Part shown: positions 16,397 to 24,832 of the stretch, one piece after another
Layout: every line of letters starts with the position of its first letter
How positions within the stretch are numbered: position 1 is the stretch's first letter
Assembly: GCF_020034665.1 (NCBI RefSeq)
Contig: NZ_JAIQDI010000001.1
Span: 2,604,001-2,668,000, forward strand
Reading direction: 5' to 3'
DNA from: Niabella beijingensis
Lineage (GTDB): Bacteria; Bacteroidota; Bacteroidia; Chitinophagales; Chitinophagaceae
Length of the DNA stretch: 64,000 nt
Program-made: the position numbers and the translations under genes
The notes under the pieces: generated by a model
Told to the model about the DNA's origin: nothing
Database searches by the model: none
What the model saw: the letters and a program-made list of their open reading frames with translations, nothing else

Positions 16397-16978
16397 TCAA
16401 ATAAAGAATCCGGCTGTTACCCTGTGCGGCAATGTTTTTATGTGTGCGATAAATGACTTTATATGAATATAGGGAAGATAAAAGTGCATAAGCCAGAGTA
16501 TAAAAAAAAGTACGTCTTATCGGCCAAAGACTTTCCTATGTACTATACGGTGGCAGTACTGAAGCCGTTTGATAACTTTTAGATAATGCGTTGCACTGCG
16601 ATACAAAGTGAAAAACACAAGTTGTCATATTTTTTTAAACAATCGATATAATTCGTATATCATTTGAATATGGATATATTTCTATTTTTGGTTTGCGCTT
16701 TTACATCCAGTATTTGGAAGCTTCTAATAGAATGCCCGATTTTTGAGTTCTGTTACCTTTAAATACCAACAAATGAACTAAGAACCAGATTGACATAATC
16801 GTTCCTGTACAGTAGCGTTTAACAGCATTAAGATGACTTGCGGCGCTTATATACTTATTTTGCCGGCGATGCATAGAATTCTCTTTTTTTAGGATCCTGT
16901 ATGTTATTACTTTTTTAAGTAAAGGCGGGAGCGATATTGTAACTTCTTTTAACTAGCTATAATTATAATACAAAAACT
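16397..16978. other. long leader region before the secreted protein gene
   Basis: A 582-bp A+T-rich spacer. It contains one short open frame (16463-16582, listed separately) and otherwise nothing I can name. An AT-rich TATAATTATAAT stretch lies just before the start at 16979, but no exact Bacteroidota promoter is visible. Confidence 0.4.
16463..16582 (+). CDS. possible 39-residue small protein
   Basis: An ATG-to-TAG frame encoding a basic, tyrosine-rich peptide: it begins MNIGKIKVHKPEYKKKY, contains LSAKDFPMYYTVAVLK and ends FDNF. The composition (Lys, Tyr, mixed hydrophobics) looks more protein-like than the flanking A+T-rich DNA would give by chance. No ribosome-binding site or promoter is evident and no homolog is recognised. 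It may be a real small protein, a gene fragment, or chance. Confidence 0.25.
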   Translation: MNIGKIKVHKPEYKKKYVLSAKDFPMYYTVAVLKPFDNF

Positions 16979-19018
16979 ATGACCTCAAAATGTTTTAAAG
17001 CTGTAAGCGCATTGGCACTTATTCTCGCGGTTTATGCAGCGCAGGCGCAAAAAACCCTGAAATTTGAAAACGGCGGAGGGCCTTCGGGAAACGGACCGAC
17101 TACTACAAATAAAGTAGTTACTTTTTATAACGGAGATGCGGGGGTATACAGTCCGGCTACTACGGTAACGTATAGCATAAGCAACCAGCAGTACCCGTCG
17201 ATAGAAGGCAGCGCCACGACACCTGGACTTGTATTTGGTGGCAATACCAGTACGACGAATACGCCAGGCGGCGTTGCCCATTATATGCTGATGAATGCTT
17301 TGGGGGGATCTGCGGATGCTCAATATGCTACAAATGGATCAACGCCGGCAATTGCCATAGCGAATGATTATGGAATTGAAGTTGCCGGATATTCAGATGC
17401 CCTGATTAATGCCAATGGTTCGAACAAGGTGGCGACAAATACAAAGAACATCTACTTTGCCGATCTCACCCTTACGTTTAGCCGCCCGGTAAATAATCCC
17501 GTTATCCACTTAACCGGTCTTGGCGGGGCTTCTGGTACTCAGGGCTTTTCAATGCGCTGCCAATTGACCAGCTCCGGGTATACGGTTTCGAGATTGTCCG
17601 GTAACTTTGCTTTTAATGTTTCCGGCACTACCATCAACAACTCATCAGCAGCATACACAGCTGGTACGAACACTAGTAGCCCATCTGCGGCCTCCGGAAG
17701 TGTTGTAGTTAATGGTACGGGTATTACTGCTTTAACTTTCAGGGTTTCTATGGATGGAGATGGGGGTGGAACTGCCTGGTCTGCCACCAACAGAGCTGCA
17801 GCAGACGGGTTCCTTATGGCCGTTTCTTTAACTGCTTACAGCTTGAGTGGAACGGTGTTCAATGATGCCAATGGCTTAAAGGATAATACGGTGAATGGAA
17901 CCGGGACAAATGCCGGCGGATTGAATGCAGTGTTGGTAGATGTTAATGGGAATGTATTTGCGACGGTACCGGTTAATTCCGATGGTACGTATAATTTTAA
18001 TAACTCTGTACTACCTGGCGAATATTCTCTCCGGATCACGACGCAGTCCGCAACGGTAGGAAGTCCTGCTCCTGCAGTTGTACTTCCAAGTGGCTGGGTT
18101 GCAGAGGGGGAACATCTCGGCTCCGGAACCGGTCAGGATGGTACACCGGATGGTAATCTGACCGGCCTTACAATATCAGGTAATGTCAGCGGCGCTAATT
18201 TTGCTATACAGCGACCGCCCACATCTGATGATGTAACGCAGAACATAGCCACCCCCAGCGGTAATAGCATACCTGCTGGTACAATTACCGCTCCGGTTAA
18301 AGGGAATGATCCGGAAGACGGAACCCTGGGCAACGGAAAATCCGTTGCAATTACCGAATTGCCGTCAAACGGAACCCTCTACTATAACGGAGCAGTGGTA
18401 ACCGCAGGCCAGATGATTGATAACTTTGATCCCGCACTTTTATCATTTACAGACCTGGAGGCCGGCTCAACATCAACTTCCTTCAAATACAGCTTTGTAG
18501 ATGCCGCCGGACGCCAGAGCCAGGCACCCGGAACTTATAAAGTACAATGGGAAGGGGCACTTCCTGTTACTTTTGGTCCTGTTTCAGCTGCAATCATAAA
18601 AGGTCAGCTTCAGGTAAAATGGTCAACAGAAACGGAAGAGAACAACGATCATTTTGAAATTCAGGCTTCCTCAGACGGCACTAATTTCAAAACAATCGGC
18701 ACCGTAAAATCAAAAGCAGTAAATGGCACTTCAGGCAGTAAATTGAATTATGAGTTCGATCATTCTATTGACAAATCGCTGACTTACGCAGGCTTGTCGT
18801 TGCTTGCTGCCGGTTTGATGCTCTTACTCTTTCATCGAAAAAACAAGCTACTCTTTATGGGTTGTATGTTTGTTGGGCTGGGTCTGTTTATATCTTCCTG
18901 TAAAAAAACCAGCTCGGAGGTAACAGGCGAAGAGCCCAAACTATTTATCAGAATTGTGCAGATTGATAAAGATGGCGGAAGACAAACTTCCAAAATAACC
19001 CTGGCAACAAGGGAGTAG
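16979..19018 (+). CDS. large secreted protein with a membrane-anchored C-terminus
   Basis: A 679-residue protein with a signal peptide ending YAAQAQ. Residues about 25-285 are a Gly/Ser/Thr/Asn-rich beta region. About 290-405 is a SdrD-B/carboxypeptidase-regulatory-like domain (LSGTVFNDANGLKDN, DGTYNFNNSVLPGEYSLRIT). About 410-530 is a cadherin-like segment (DDVTQNIATPSGNSI). The next segment starts like the fibronectin-type domain that usually precedes a type IX sorting tail (LPVTFGP, LQVKWSTETEENNDHFEIQ). But where a strand is expected there are two hydrophobic helices, the second ending ISSCKK, after which the domain seems to resume with FIRIVQIDKDGGRQTSKI. The protein is probably held in a membrane, not released. 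It is flanked by two paralogous AraC genes. Confidence 0.8.
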   Translation: MTSKCFKAVSALALILAVYAAQAQKTLKFENGGGPSGNGPTTTNKVVTFYNGDAGVYSPATTVTYSISNQQYPSIEGSATTPGLVFGGNTSTTNTPGGVAHYMLMNALGGSADAQYATNGSTPAIAIANDYGIEVAGYSDALINANGSNKVATNTKNIYFADLTLTFSRPVNNPVIHLTGLGGASGTQGFSMRCQLTSSGYTVSRLSGNFAFNVSGTTINNSSAAYTAGTNTSSPSAASGSVVVNGTGITALTFRVSMDGDGGGTAWSATNRAAADGFLMAVSLTAYSLSGTVFNDANGLKDNTVNGTGTNAGGLNAVLVDVNGNVFATVPVNSDGTYNFNNSVLPGEYSLRITTQSATVGSPAPAVVLPSGWVAEGEHLGSGTGQDGTPDGNLTGLTISGNVSGANFAIQRPPTSDDVTQNIATPSGNSIPAGTITAPVKGNDPEDGTLGNGKSVAITELPSNGTLYYNGAVVTAGQMIDNFDPALLSFTDLEAGSTSTSFKYSFVDAAGRQSQAPGTYKVQWEGALPVTFGPVSAAIIKGQLQVKWSTETEENNDHFEIQASSDGTNFKTIGTVKSKAVNGTSGSKLNYEFDHSIDKSLTYAGLSLLAAGLMLLLFHRKNKLLFMGCMFVGLGLFISSCKKTSSEVTGEEPKLFIRIVQIDKDGGRQTSKITLATRE

Positions 19019-19056
19019 TTTAAAAGCGAATAGCACTAGTTGTACGGTTTAAGGGT

Positions 19057-19088
19057 AGCCCTGTTTGAAAAAAGCAGGGCTTTTTTTA
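19057..19088 (+). terminator. rho-independent terminator
   Basis: AGCCCTG at 19057-19063 pairs perfectly with CAGGGCT at 19075-19081 and is followed by a run of T. It ends the secreted-protein transcript 38 bp after its stop codon. Confidence 0.85.
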
Positions 19089-19433
19089 GGGGTGTAGAAT
19101 AATTAAATCTGTTAAAACAATCAGCATAAAAATATTTTAAGTTCACGAGGTAAGTGGATCTGTAACGGTTTAGATCATTTATATACTGCTCAATCTCTTC
19201 TTCATTTTACGTATAAATATTTTCGTTTTTTTACCTCAAAAAGTCGCTTTTTTATCGCCGCTTTTTTTATTAGAATAGAGAAATTCGGAAATTAAATCAT
19301 TCGGTATTATTTGTGCCATTGCCTTTTAACAGATCAGAATTATACGCCGGTTATTTTGACGCTCTAAATATGAATAGGGAAGTTAAAGTAGCTGATTGCC
19401 ATTATAAAGTTTTGTTTTTTTCCTAAAACGTTT
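19089..19433. other. spacer upstream of an AraC gene
   Basis: A 345-bp A+T-rich region following the terminator. It holds several poly-T stretches (for example around 19220-19275) but no promoter of the TTG/TAnnTTTG type that I trust, and no coding frame. Confidence 0.4.
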
Positions 19434-20303
19434 ATGAATAAATACAAGCTAGTAAAATTTGCTGACCTCCAGGTATATACGAAAGGGAGTGATATAGCCT
19501 GCGAATTAATAACAGGCCCCCACCAGATGTCTATTTTTGAAATCCATGATTTTTTGCTGCTTCTTTTTATAGAACAGGGAGATGGTATACATCAAATTAA
19601 TGGCGAAAAGATAAATTTAGCTCCTTTTCAGATCCATATGGTATTTCCTGGCCAATCGCATAAGTGGAATTTTGAAACGCCCTGTAAAATACATAAGCTA
19701 GTTATTGGAACATCAGCATTGCAAAACGTTATTGTTGGATTAGAATTCGCAAATATCGGAGCAGATTATAATTCTTCAGAGCAATTGAATGAGGAATATT
19801 TCTTCAGGCTATTGGGCGAGTTTAAGTCGGTGCAAACAGAACTTCAGGTAAGACCAATTGTTTCAGGATTAATTGAGCTTCGCTGTAGAATTGTTCTGCA
19901 GTTATTAAAAGCGCTCAATAGGGCGGCCTTTGATAATTTAAGTCAACGACCAAGACCTGCTATCATTTACAATTTTCAACTGCTCGTTGAAAGTAACTTA
20001 TACCGACAAACCCCTGTTGCATTCTATGCCAAAGAATTAGGCGTAAGCGCTAATTATCTTTCAATTCTCTGCAACAAGGTCTTGAAGACTTCTGCCCTGG
20101 CTTTCATTCATCACAGGAGGCTTGTTAAAGCTAAACAACTTCTCCAGGAAAATGATGTACCAATAAAAGAAATCGCGTATGAGCTGGGGTTCAATGAATA
20201 TTCGCACTTCTCAACTTTTTTTAAGACAAAAACGGGGATATCTCCCAAGCAATACAAGGACTCTCTTTGTGCCAAAAATCGATACGATGGAGAGTGCTGG
20301 TAA
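19434..20303 (+). CDS. AraC-family transcriptional regulator
   Basis: A 289-residue regulator, paralogous to the one at 15503. N-terminal cupin-like domain: HDFLLLLFIEQGDGIHQI, IHMVFPGQSHKW. C-terminal AraC domain (about 190-280): AKELGVSANYLSILCNKVLK, IKEIAYELGFNEYSHFSTFF, TGISPKQYKD. It follows the secreted-protein gene after a terminator, so it has its own promoter. No terminator is seen after it. Effector and targets are unknown; the paralog pair bracketing one gene suggests opposing or hierarchical control. Confidence 0.88.
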   Translation: MNKYKLVKFADLQVYTKGSDIACELITGPHQMSIFEIHDFLLLLFIEQGDGIHQINGEKINLAPFQIHMVFPGQSHKWNFETPCKIHKLVIGTSALQNVIVGLEFANIGADYNSSEQLNEEYFFRLLGEFKSVQTELQVRPIVSGLIELRCRIVLQLLKALNRAAFDNLSQRPRPAIIYNFQLLVESNLYRQTPVAFYAKELGVSANYLSILCNKVLKTSALAFIHHRRLVKAKQLLQENDVPIKEIAYELGFNEYSHFSTFFKTKTGISPKQYKDSLCAKNRYDGECW

Positions 20304-20790
20304 GAAACAACCCAGCATTTCATGGCTAAAAGAAGTATTTTGATAAGATATCAATGGGGGCAAACCTGTAAATGTAGTGAATAGCGCTATTCGATTTTTA
20401 CATAAGCGTATATTCACCAGTCTCTGGTTTCAGTGTTTGGTTTATGAAACAATTGGTGGACCGTATGGTGAATATGTATTGAAGTAGATTAAGTTCCCAC
20501 AATTTTTGCATACACATTCTCTTCCGGTAGGAATGTAGGAAGAAGAAATGAAGGTATTTTCAAACAGTACGAGATTCTTGAAATTTGAAGATTAAAAATA
20601 ATATAAACCTACTTGCTTTCTGTTATTTGGATTTATTAGAATAGGACAAAACATCTTCAGCGAGGGAGTAATAACATGACCCTTTCAGGGGTTTGCCGTC
20701 CTTGTTTTTTGCCAAAGATAATCAGGTATTTTAATTGTTGTTTCCTATATACCCGTCAAGGTTGGGCAACCGATTTTAAATTAAAAGAAT
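20304..20790. other. intergenic region, nothing recognised
   Basis: 487 bp between an AraC gene and the terminator of the oppositely oriented oxidoreductase gene. One 49-codon open stretch ends at a TAG near 20488, but it lacks a start and has no recognisable pattern. No promoter or RNA element is identified. Confidence 0.4.
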
Positions 20791-20823
20791 CCTCATTTAC
20801 AGATGTATCATCTGCAAATGAGG
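20791..20823 (-). terminator. rho-independent terminator for the NmrA-like gene
   Basis: Two 15-base arms (20791-20805 and 20809-20823) pair with a single mismatch around a TAT loop. On the minus strand the hairpin is followed by a T-rich tract (ATTCTTTTAATTT). It lies 15 bp beyond the stop of the gene at 20839-21705. Confidence 0.8.
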
Positions 20824-20838
20824 AACGCCGGCTCTTTA

Positions 20839-21705
20839 TTAAATAAACAGGAATTTATGATCACGAACAAACTGTTCAAACCGGGTGGCAGGAGCACTGG
20901 TTACCCTGCTTACCGTATCATCCACTGCGGCGGCTTCTCCCCTGGCATAGTGGGCGTAATCCTCCAATATACCGGCCAACTGCCATTCCGGTAGCCCGGC
21001 TGCCTTCAGTGCTTCCTGCATGTGTTCAGGCGCTACATCAATAAAGCTTACTGGCTTTTCTAATACCCCCGAAAGGATATCCGCTAACTGGTAATGGGTA
21101 AGTGCTTCAGGACCGGTAATCGTATATGTTTTATTCTCGTGCCCGGTCTTTGTTAAGGCAGCGGCCGCAACAGCTGCAATATCCCGTGTATCCACAATAC
21201 TTACCGCTGCATGGCCAATGGCAGCATAAAACCGCCCCTCGGTCTTAACAGAGGACGCAAAAGCAAGCAGTCCCTGCATAAACAGGTTGGGCCTGAGAAA
21301 AGTATACGTAAGCCCAAGCTCTTTGATCCGGTCTTCCACCTGGGCGTGATAACGCAGGAAACGAACCGGTGAATTTTTGCTGGCAGCGTACTGGGACAGC
21401 TTTACAAGGTGTGGCACACCGGCCCTGCCGGCTGCATTTACAAAACTCAGCTGCAGTTGTGCTGCCTCTGCCGAAGAATTAGTAAGCAAAAAGGCTTTTT
21501 CTGTTCCCCGGAGTGCGTTTGCTAAAAAGGCCTCATCTGCCAGGCTACCTACCAGAACTTCCGCATTTGGCAACTGCCGTATAAGGTCCGCTTTGTCATT
21601 TGTACGGACCAGCGCTTTAAAAGGAATGTGTAATGCTGCAAGTTTTTTAACCAGCTGGGAGCCCACAGCGCCTGTAGCGCCGGTAATAAAGATTTTTGTT
21701 TCCAT
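20839..21705 (-). CDS. NmrA-like NAD(P)-binding oxidoreductase
   Basis: A 288-residue atypical short-chain dehydrogenase-like protein. The Rossmann nucleotide motif is at the N-terminus (IFITGATGAVGSQLVKKL). Next come a NADP-type basic residue after strand two (ALVRTNDK), AFLLTNSS in place of a catalytic Ser/Tyr motif, and LGLTYTFLRPNLFMQGLL. The canonical YxxxK catalytic pair is not evident, as in NmrA/HSCARG and quinone-reductase-2-like proteins that act as redox sensors or quinone reductases. It lies downstream of an AraC-type gene on the same strand (122-bp gap), the probable regulator. The substrate is unknown. Confidence 0.85.
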   Translation of the reverse strand: METKIFITGATGAVGSQLVKKLAALHIPFKALVRTNDKADLIRQLPNAEVLVGSLADEAFLANALRGTEKAFLLTNSSAEAAQLQLSFVNAAGRAGVPHLVKLSQYAASKNSPVRFLRYHAQVEDRIKELGLTYTFLRPNLFMQGLLAFASSVKTEGRFYAAIGHAAVSIVDTRDIAAVAAAALTKTGHENKTYTITGPEALTHYQLADILSGVLEKPVSFIDVAPEHMQEALKAAGLPEWQLAGILEDYAHYARGEAAAVDDTVSRVTSAPATRFEQFVRDHKFLFI

Positions 21706-21827
21706 AAAGATTTTTTGTTTTTTGCAGGTTCAAAATTGCATATAGTAGCCAGTCCAGAATTGTAAGAAAACGAAACGCCGGTAAGAGGGGCATTCAGGCA
21801 TGAGCAGTACGCGGAGGTAAAAGCGGG

Positions 21828-22649
21828 TCAATCTGCAGGGTGGCAGATGGCCTCCTGCAGTTTCAGGTATTGAGTGGGGCTTAGATCCAGGTAATGTTTA
21901 AAATCATGGATCAGCTGGCTCTGGTCATAATAACCGCAGTGATCAATGATTTCAAACCAGTCAACTTTGGTAGCAGAAGATGTCGTTATAGTTTGTAACC
22001 GTTGAATGGCTTTTAAAAAACGTTGATAGCGATCCATTTCTTTTGCAGAATAGCCAAAATATTTCTTATGATAGCTTTGCATGGATCTTTCTGATAAACG
22101 CTGCTGCTTTGATATTTCTTTTATCAGGCTCCGGTTGCTGCTGTTAAAACCAGCCATCTGGCTGGCAATAGGGTTCTGGCGCTGCAGGTAAGGAACACAA
22201 AAATCAAGAATATAGTTTACGCGGTCGTTATTATCGTTTAATAAATGCAGTGCATACCATAAGGCGGTAAAGCAATTGTCGCTCACTAAGGCGTCGGGGT
22301 GTAATAAAAGGGGACCGGATGCCAGCACATTACCAAAAAAGCGAAAAAAAGCATCGCCTTTAAAATTGGCCACCAATAGCTCCGACTGTGGAGGTAGCGC
22401 ATAGTCAAAAGCCTGTTTAATGGGGCCAATAACCAGGCATTTGTTTAGCGTGAGGGCCTCGTTTTGTTTAGCAAACAAAACGGCAGGGGTGCCAAAGCCA
22501 AATACCATTATGGTTTGAAAGGAAGGTAAAAGTTTTTGAGTAATGATTGCGTCAGACCGGTTTTCAGCAAAATAAAAACCGGTAAATACCTCCTCAAACG
22601 CCGGTGGTACCGCGGTCCGGTAGCTGTAATATCCGTCTTTATTACCCAT
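21828..22649 (-). CDS. AraC-type transcriptional regulator with a divergent sensing domain
   Basis: A 273-residue protein. The C-terminal half shows an AraC HTH pair: EISKQQRLSERSMQSYHKKY, then GYYDQSQLIHDFKHYLDLSP followed by TQYLKL. The N-terminal domain (about 1-150) has the IMVFGFGTPAVLF and LLVANFKGDAFFRFFG pattern of the AraC group with a DUF6597-like domain rather than a classical cupin. It precedes the NmrA-like gene on the same strand. A perfect 17-bp palindrome lies 22 bp upstream of its start and may be its own operator. Confidence 0.8.
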   Translation of the reverse strand: MGNKDGYYSYRTAVPPAFEEVFTGFYFAENRSDAIITQKLLPSFQTIMVFGFGTPAVLFAKQNEALTLNKCLVIGPIKQAFDYALPPQSELLVANFKGDAFFRFFGNVLASGPLLLHPDALVSDNCFTALWYALHLLNDNNDRVNYILDFCVPYLQRQNPIASQMAGFNSSNRSLIKEISKQQRLSERSMQSYHKKYFGYSAKEMDRYQRFLKAIQRLQTITTSSATKVDWFEIIDHCGYYDQSQLIHDFKHYLDLSPTQYLKLQEAICHPAD

Positions 22650-22670
22650 GCATTAAAGATAAAACATTTA

Positions 22671-22687
22671 AGTGCATGGCATGCACT
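22671..22687. promoter_or_regulatory. perfect 17-bp palindrome upstream of the AraC gene
   Basis: AGTGCATGGCATGCACT has two perfect 8-bp arms around one base. It starts 22 bp before the AraC start codon at 22649, in the region divergent from the LytS gene. A lone GCATGC recurs at 22797-22802. Operator function is inferred. Confidence 0.5.
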
Positions 22688-22869
22688 GGGATTCTCAAAC
22701 CCAATAACTCAGTTTATCAGGTTGTGGTCACAACGGCTACGCATGACTTCCCCGGATCCATGGAACCTGTAGTTACTGCTGGCCGCAGTGTTCATTGCAT
22801 GCGTTCCGGCTCAATATTGTTATTTTCAGGGGGGTAACAAAAAATCTTATGTGCTTCAAAAGCTGCATT

Positions 22870-22901
22870 TTGTACTTAAATGCGGGATATTTATATTTTT
22901 G
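22870..22901 (+). promoter_or_regulatory. Bacteroidota-type promoter for the LytS-like kinase gene
   Basis: TTG at 22870-22872 (within TTTTG) and TATTTTTG at 22894-22901 match the -33 and -7 elements, spaced by 21 bp. The expected transcript start is near 22908, giving a leader of about 31 nt before the ATG at 22939. Confidence 0.65.
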
Positions 22902-22938
22902 ATAAGCAAATAACCAGGTTTTTCCAACTTTTGCAAAA

Positions 22939-23994
22939 ATGAAGCGCGGTTTCTTTCATATTTTATTCTGGCTTGTCTATCTGGTTCAGGATATCACCCT
23001 TTCCTTTTTGTGGGACAGCTCCATATTGTCTCAGTATTCTGTAAGAGAACGGCTTTGGGTAGCCATTTGTTTATGTTGCTCCCTGCTGCTCCCGAAAATA
23101 ATTTTTACGTATTATATTATGAACCTGATAGGCGGGCATACAAAAGGGATTTCAAGGAGCATCGTTATAAAGGGGCTGGTTGGGTTTGTACTTACAGTTT
23201 TGGTGGTAAGGATTATTGAAGCAGATTTTGTATATCCCTATTTATTGTCAAAATATCCGTATCACCGTCCCCTTTGGTCTTTATTCAGTTTTATATTTGC
23301 TTCTATTGATCTGGGGTTTATAAGTGGTATTGCATTAGCCATCAAACAACTGTTTCTGCGACTGAATGCTGCGGAGAACGAAAAGCGTCTTATACAGGAA
23401 AAGCTGGAAACAGAACTGAAATTCTTAAAGAACCAAACGAACCCTCATTTTCTTTTTAATACGCTCAACAGTATCTATGCCCTGTCCTTAAAAGGATCGG
23501 AGGATACCTCTAAAATGATCATCAAACTTTCTCATTTGCTTCGTTATACGCTGTATACTGTTGAGTCTAAATTTGTGCCGATCGATGAGGAGATTAAGAT
23601 CCTTGAGGATTATATTAATCTTGAAACCATCCGGTATTCGAATAAACTGACAATAAGTTTTAAAAAGAACATCGACGATAAGGGGGAACCGATTGTTCCG
23701 TTGCTTTTTCTTCCGCTGGTGGAAAATGCTTTCAAACATGGCGTTTCCGAAGGGAGAAGCAATTCTTATATTCGGATTTTAGCAACATTGGAAGAACGGG
23801 TTTTGGTTTTTTCCATAAGGAATTCAAAAGAAACAAATGAGGATAGTGGAGAAATCGTAAAAAGCATTGGTCTGAACAATGTAAAACGCCAGCTGGAAAT
23901 CATGTATACCGACTACGACTTCAATATAACCAATTCTGAAACCGAATTTGAAGTATCCTTAAGAATCAATCTTGGCAGTTACACCGGGTTTTGA
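22939..23994 (+). CDS. LytS-family sensor histidine kinase
   Basis: A 351-residue kinase with four predicted N-terminal membrane helices (about 1-140), a short coiled coil (NAAENEKRLIQEKLETELKF), and the His_kinase domain. Phospho-acceptor motif: NQTNPHFLFNTLNSIYAL. ATPase motifs: LPLVENAFKHGVSEG and SIGLNNVKRQL. No extracytoplasmic sensing domain is present, so it senses through its membrane part, as in LytS/YehU-type kinases. The likely partner is the LytTR regulator at 24116, encoded on the opposite strand and convergent, an unusual arrangement for this normally co-transcribed pair. Confidence 0.92.
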   Translation: MKRGFFHILFWLVYLVQDITLSFLWDSSILSQYSVRERLWVAICLCCSLLLPKIIFTYYIMNLIGGHTKGISRSIVIKGLVGFVLTVLVVRIIEADFVYPYLLSKYPYHRPLWSLFSFIFASIDLGFISGIALAIKQLFLRLNAAENEKRLIQEKLETELKFLKNQTNPHFLFNTLNSIYALSLKGSEDTSKMIIKLSHLLRYTLYTVESKFVPIDEEIKILEDYINLETIRYSNKLTISFKKNIDDKGEPIVPLLFLPLVENAFKHGVSEGRSNSYIRILATLEERVLVFSIRNSKETNEDSGEIVKSIGLNNVKRQLEIMYTDYDFNITNSETEFEVSLRINLGSYTGF

Positions 23995-24115
23995 TGGAGA
24001 TACCGTGGCGCCCGGTTGAGCAAGGATCATAACTAAGAAGGGGTTCGACAAAAAGACCCAATGAATCAGACCCAATGTTCTTTTCTCCAAGCTAAACATA
24101 TCGGGATTAAACTTT

Positions 24116-24832
24116 TTACAACCTGTTTTTTAAAATGGAATGCACCAGTTCTTTATAGTTTCTTCCGACAGGGATCATATGTTTATGTATCTCAATATCA
24201 GTTTGAGAATAAGCATCTATTTTTTCCAGGGCAATGATAAAAGAACGATGGACGCGTATAAATTCTGAATGCGGGAGGATCGCATCTATCTCAGATATCT
24301 GAAATTTCGTTAGAATGGTTTGGTTTTCGGTGGTGATCTTTAAATATTCACGAAGGCTTTCTATAAACAGAATTTCATCAAGGTAAACCTTGACCATTTT
24401 TTTATTGACGTTGAAGAAAATATATTTTCTCTCCGGAAGCAGGCTTTCAACTGACGGAATATATGCCGGCGGCGCCTCGGCCTGTAATTTATTCACTGCG
24501 GAAAAGAACCTGCTGAATTCAATGGGTTTCAGTAAATAATCAATGATGTTCAGTTCATAGCCCTCCAATGCATAGTCGGCATATGCCGAGGTTATAATTA
24601 TTTTCGGAGGGTTTTTAAGAGATTTGGCAAAGTCAAGACCCTTTAGTTTTGGAAGATGAATGTCCAGGAAAATAACGTCGATCTTTTCATTTTGAAGAAA
24701 ATCGATGGCATGGATGGCATCTGTGCATACACCCGCCAAATTTAAAAAAGGTATTTGTTTGATATGATGCATGATGACTTCACTGGCGAGTGGTTCATCT
24801 TCAACAATCAGGCACTGTAACGGTTTCATCAA
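24116..24832 (-). CDS. LytTR-family response regulator
   Basis: A 238-residue regulator with a receiver domain (acidic IVEDEPLASE, phospho-acceptor Asp in VIFLDIHLPKLKG, Lys in DYLLKPIEF) and a C-terminal LytTR DNA-binding domain (about 135-235; YIFFNVNKKMVKVYLDEILF, ESLREYLKITT, FIRVHRSFIIALEKI). It converges on the LytS-like kinase at 22939, leaving 121 bp between the stops, and is read from its own promoter. Upstream, at 25009-25046, are a palindrome and a repeated half-site that could be a regulatory site. Confidence 0.92.
   Translation of the reverse strand: MMKPLQCLIVEDEPLASEVIMHHIKQIPFLNLAGVCTDAIHAIDFLQNEKIDVIFLDIHLPKLKGLDFAKSLKNPPKIIITSAYADYALEGYELNIIDYLLKPIEFSRFFSAVNKLQAEAPPAYIPSVESLLPERKYIFFNVNKKMVKVYLDEILFIESLREYLKITTENQTILTKFQISEIDAILPHSEFIRVHRSFIIALEKIDAYSQTDIEIHKHMIPVGRNYKELVHSILKNRL

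Noticed and set aside
20340..20490. 49-codon open stretch ending at a TAG after the AraC gene
   Set aside because: No start codon in a sensible position and no recognisable protein pattern; length expected by chance.
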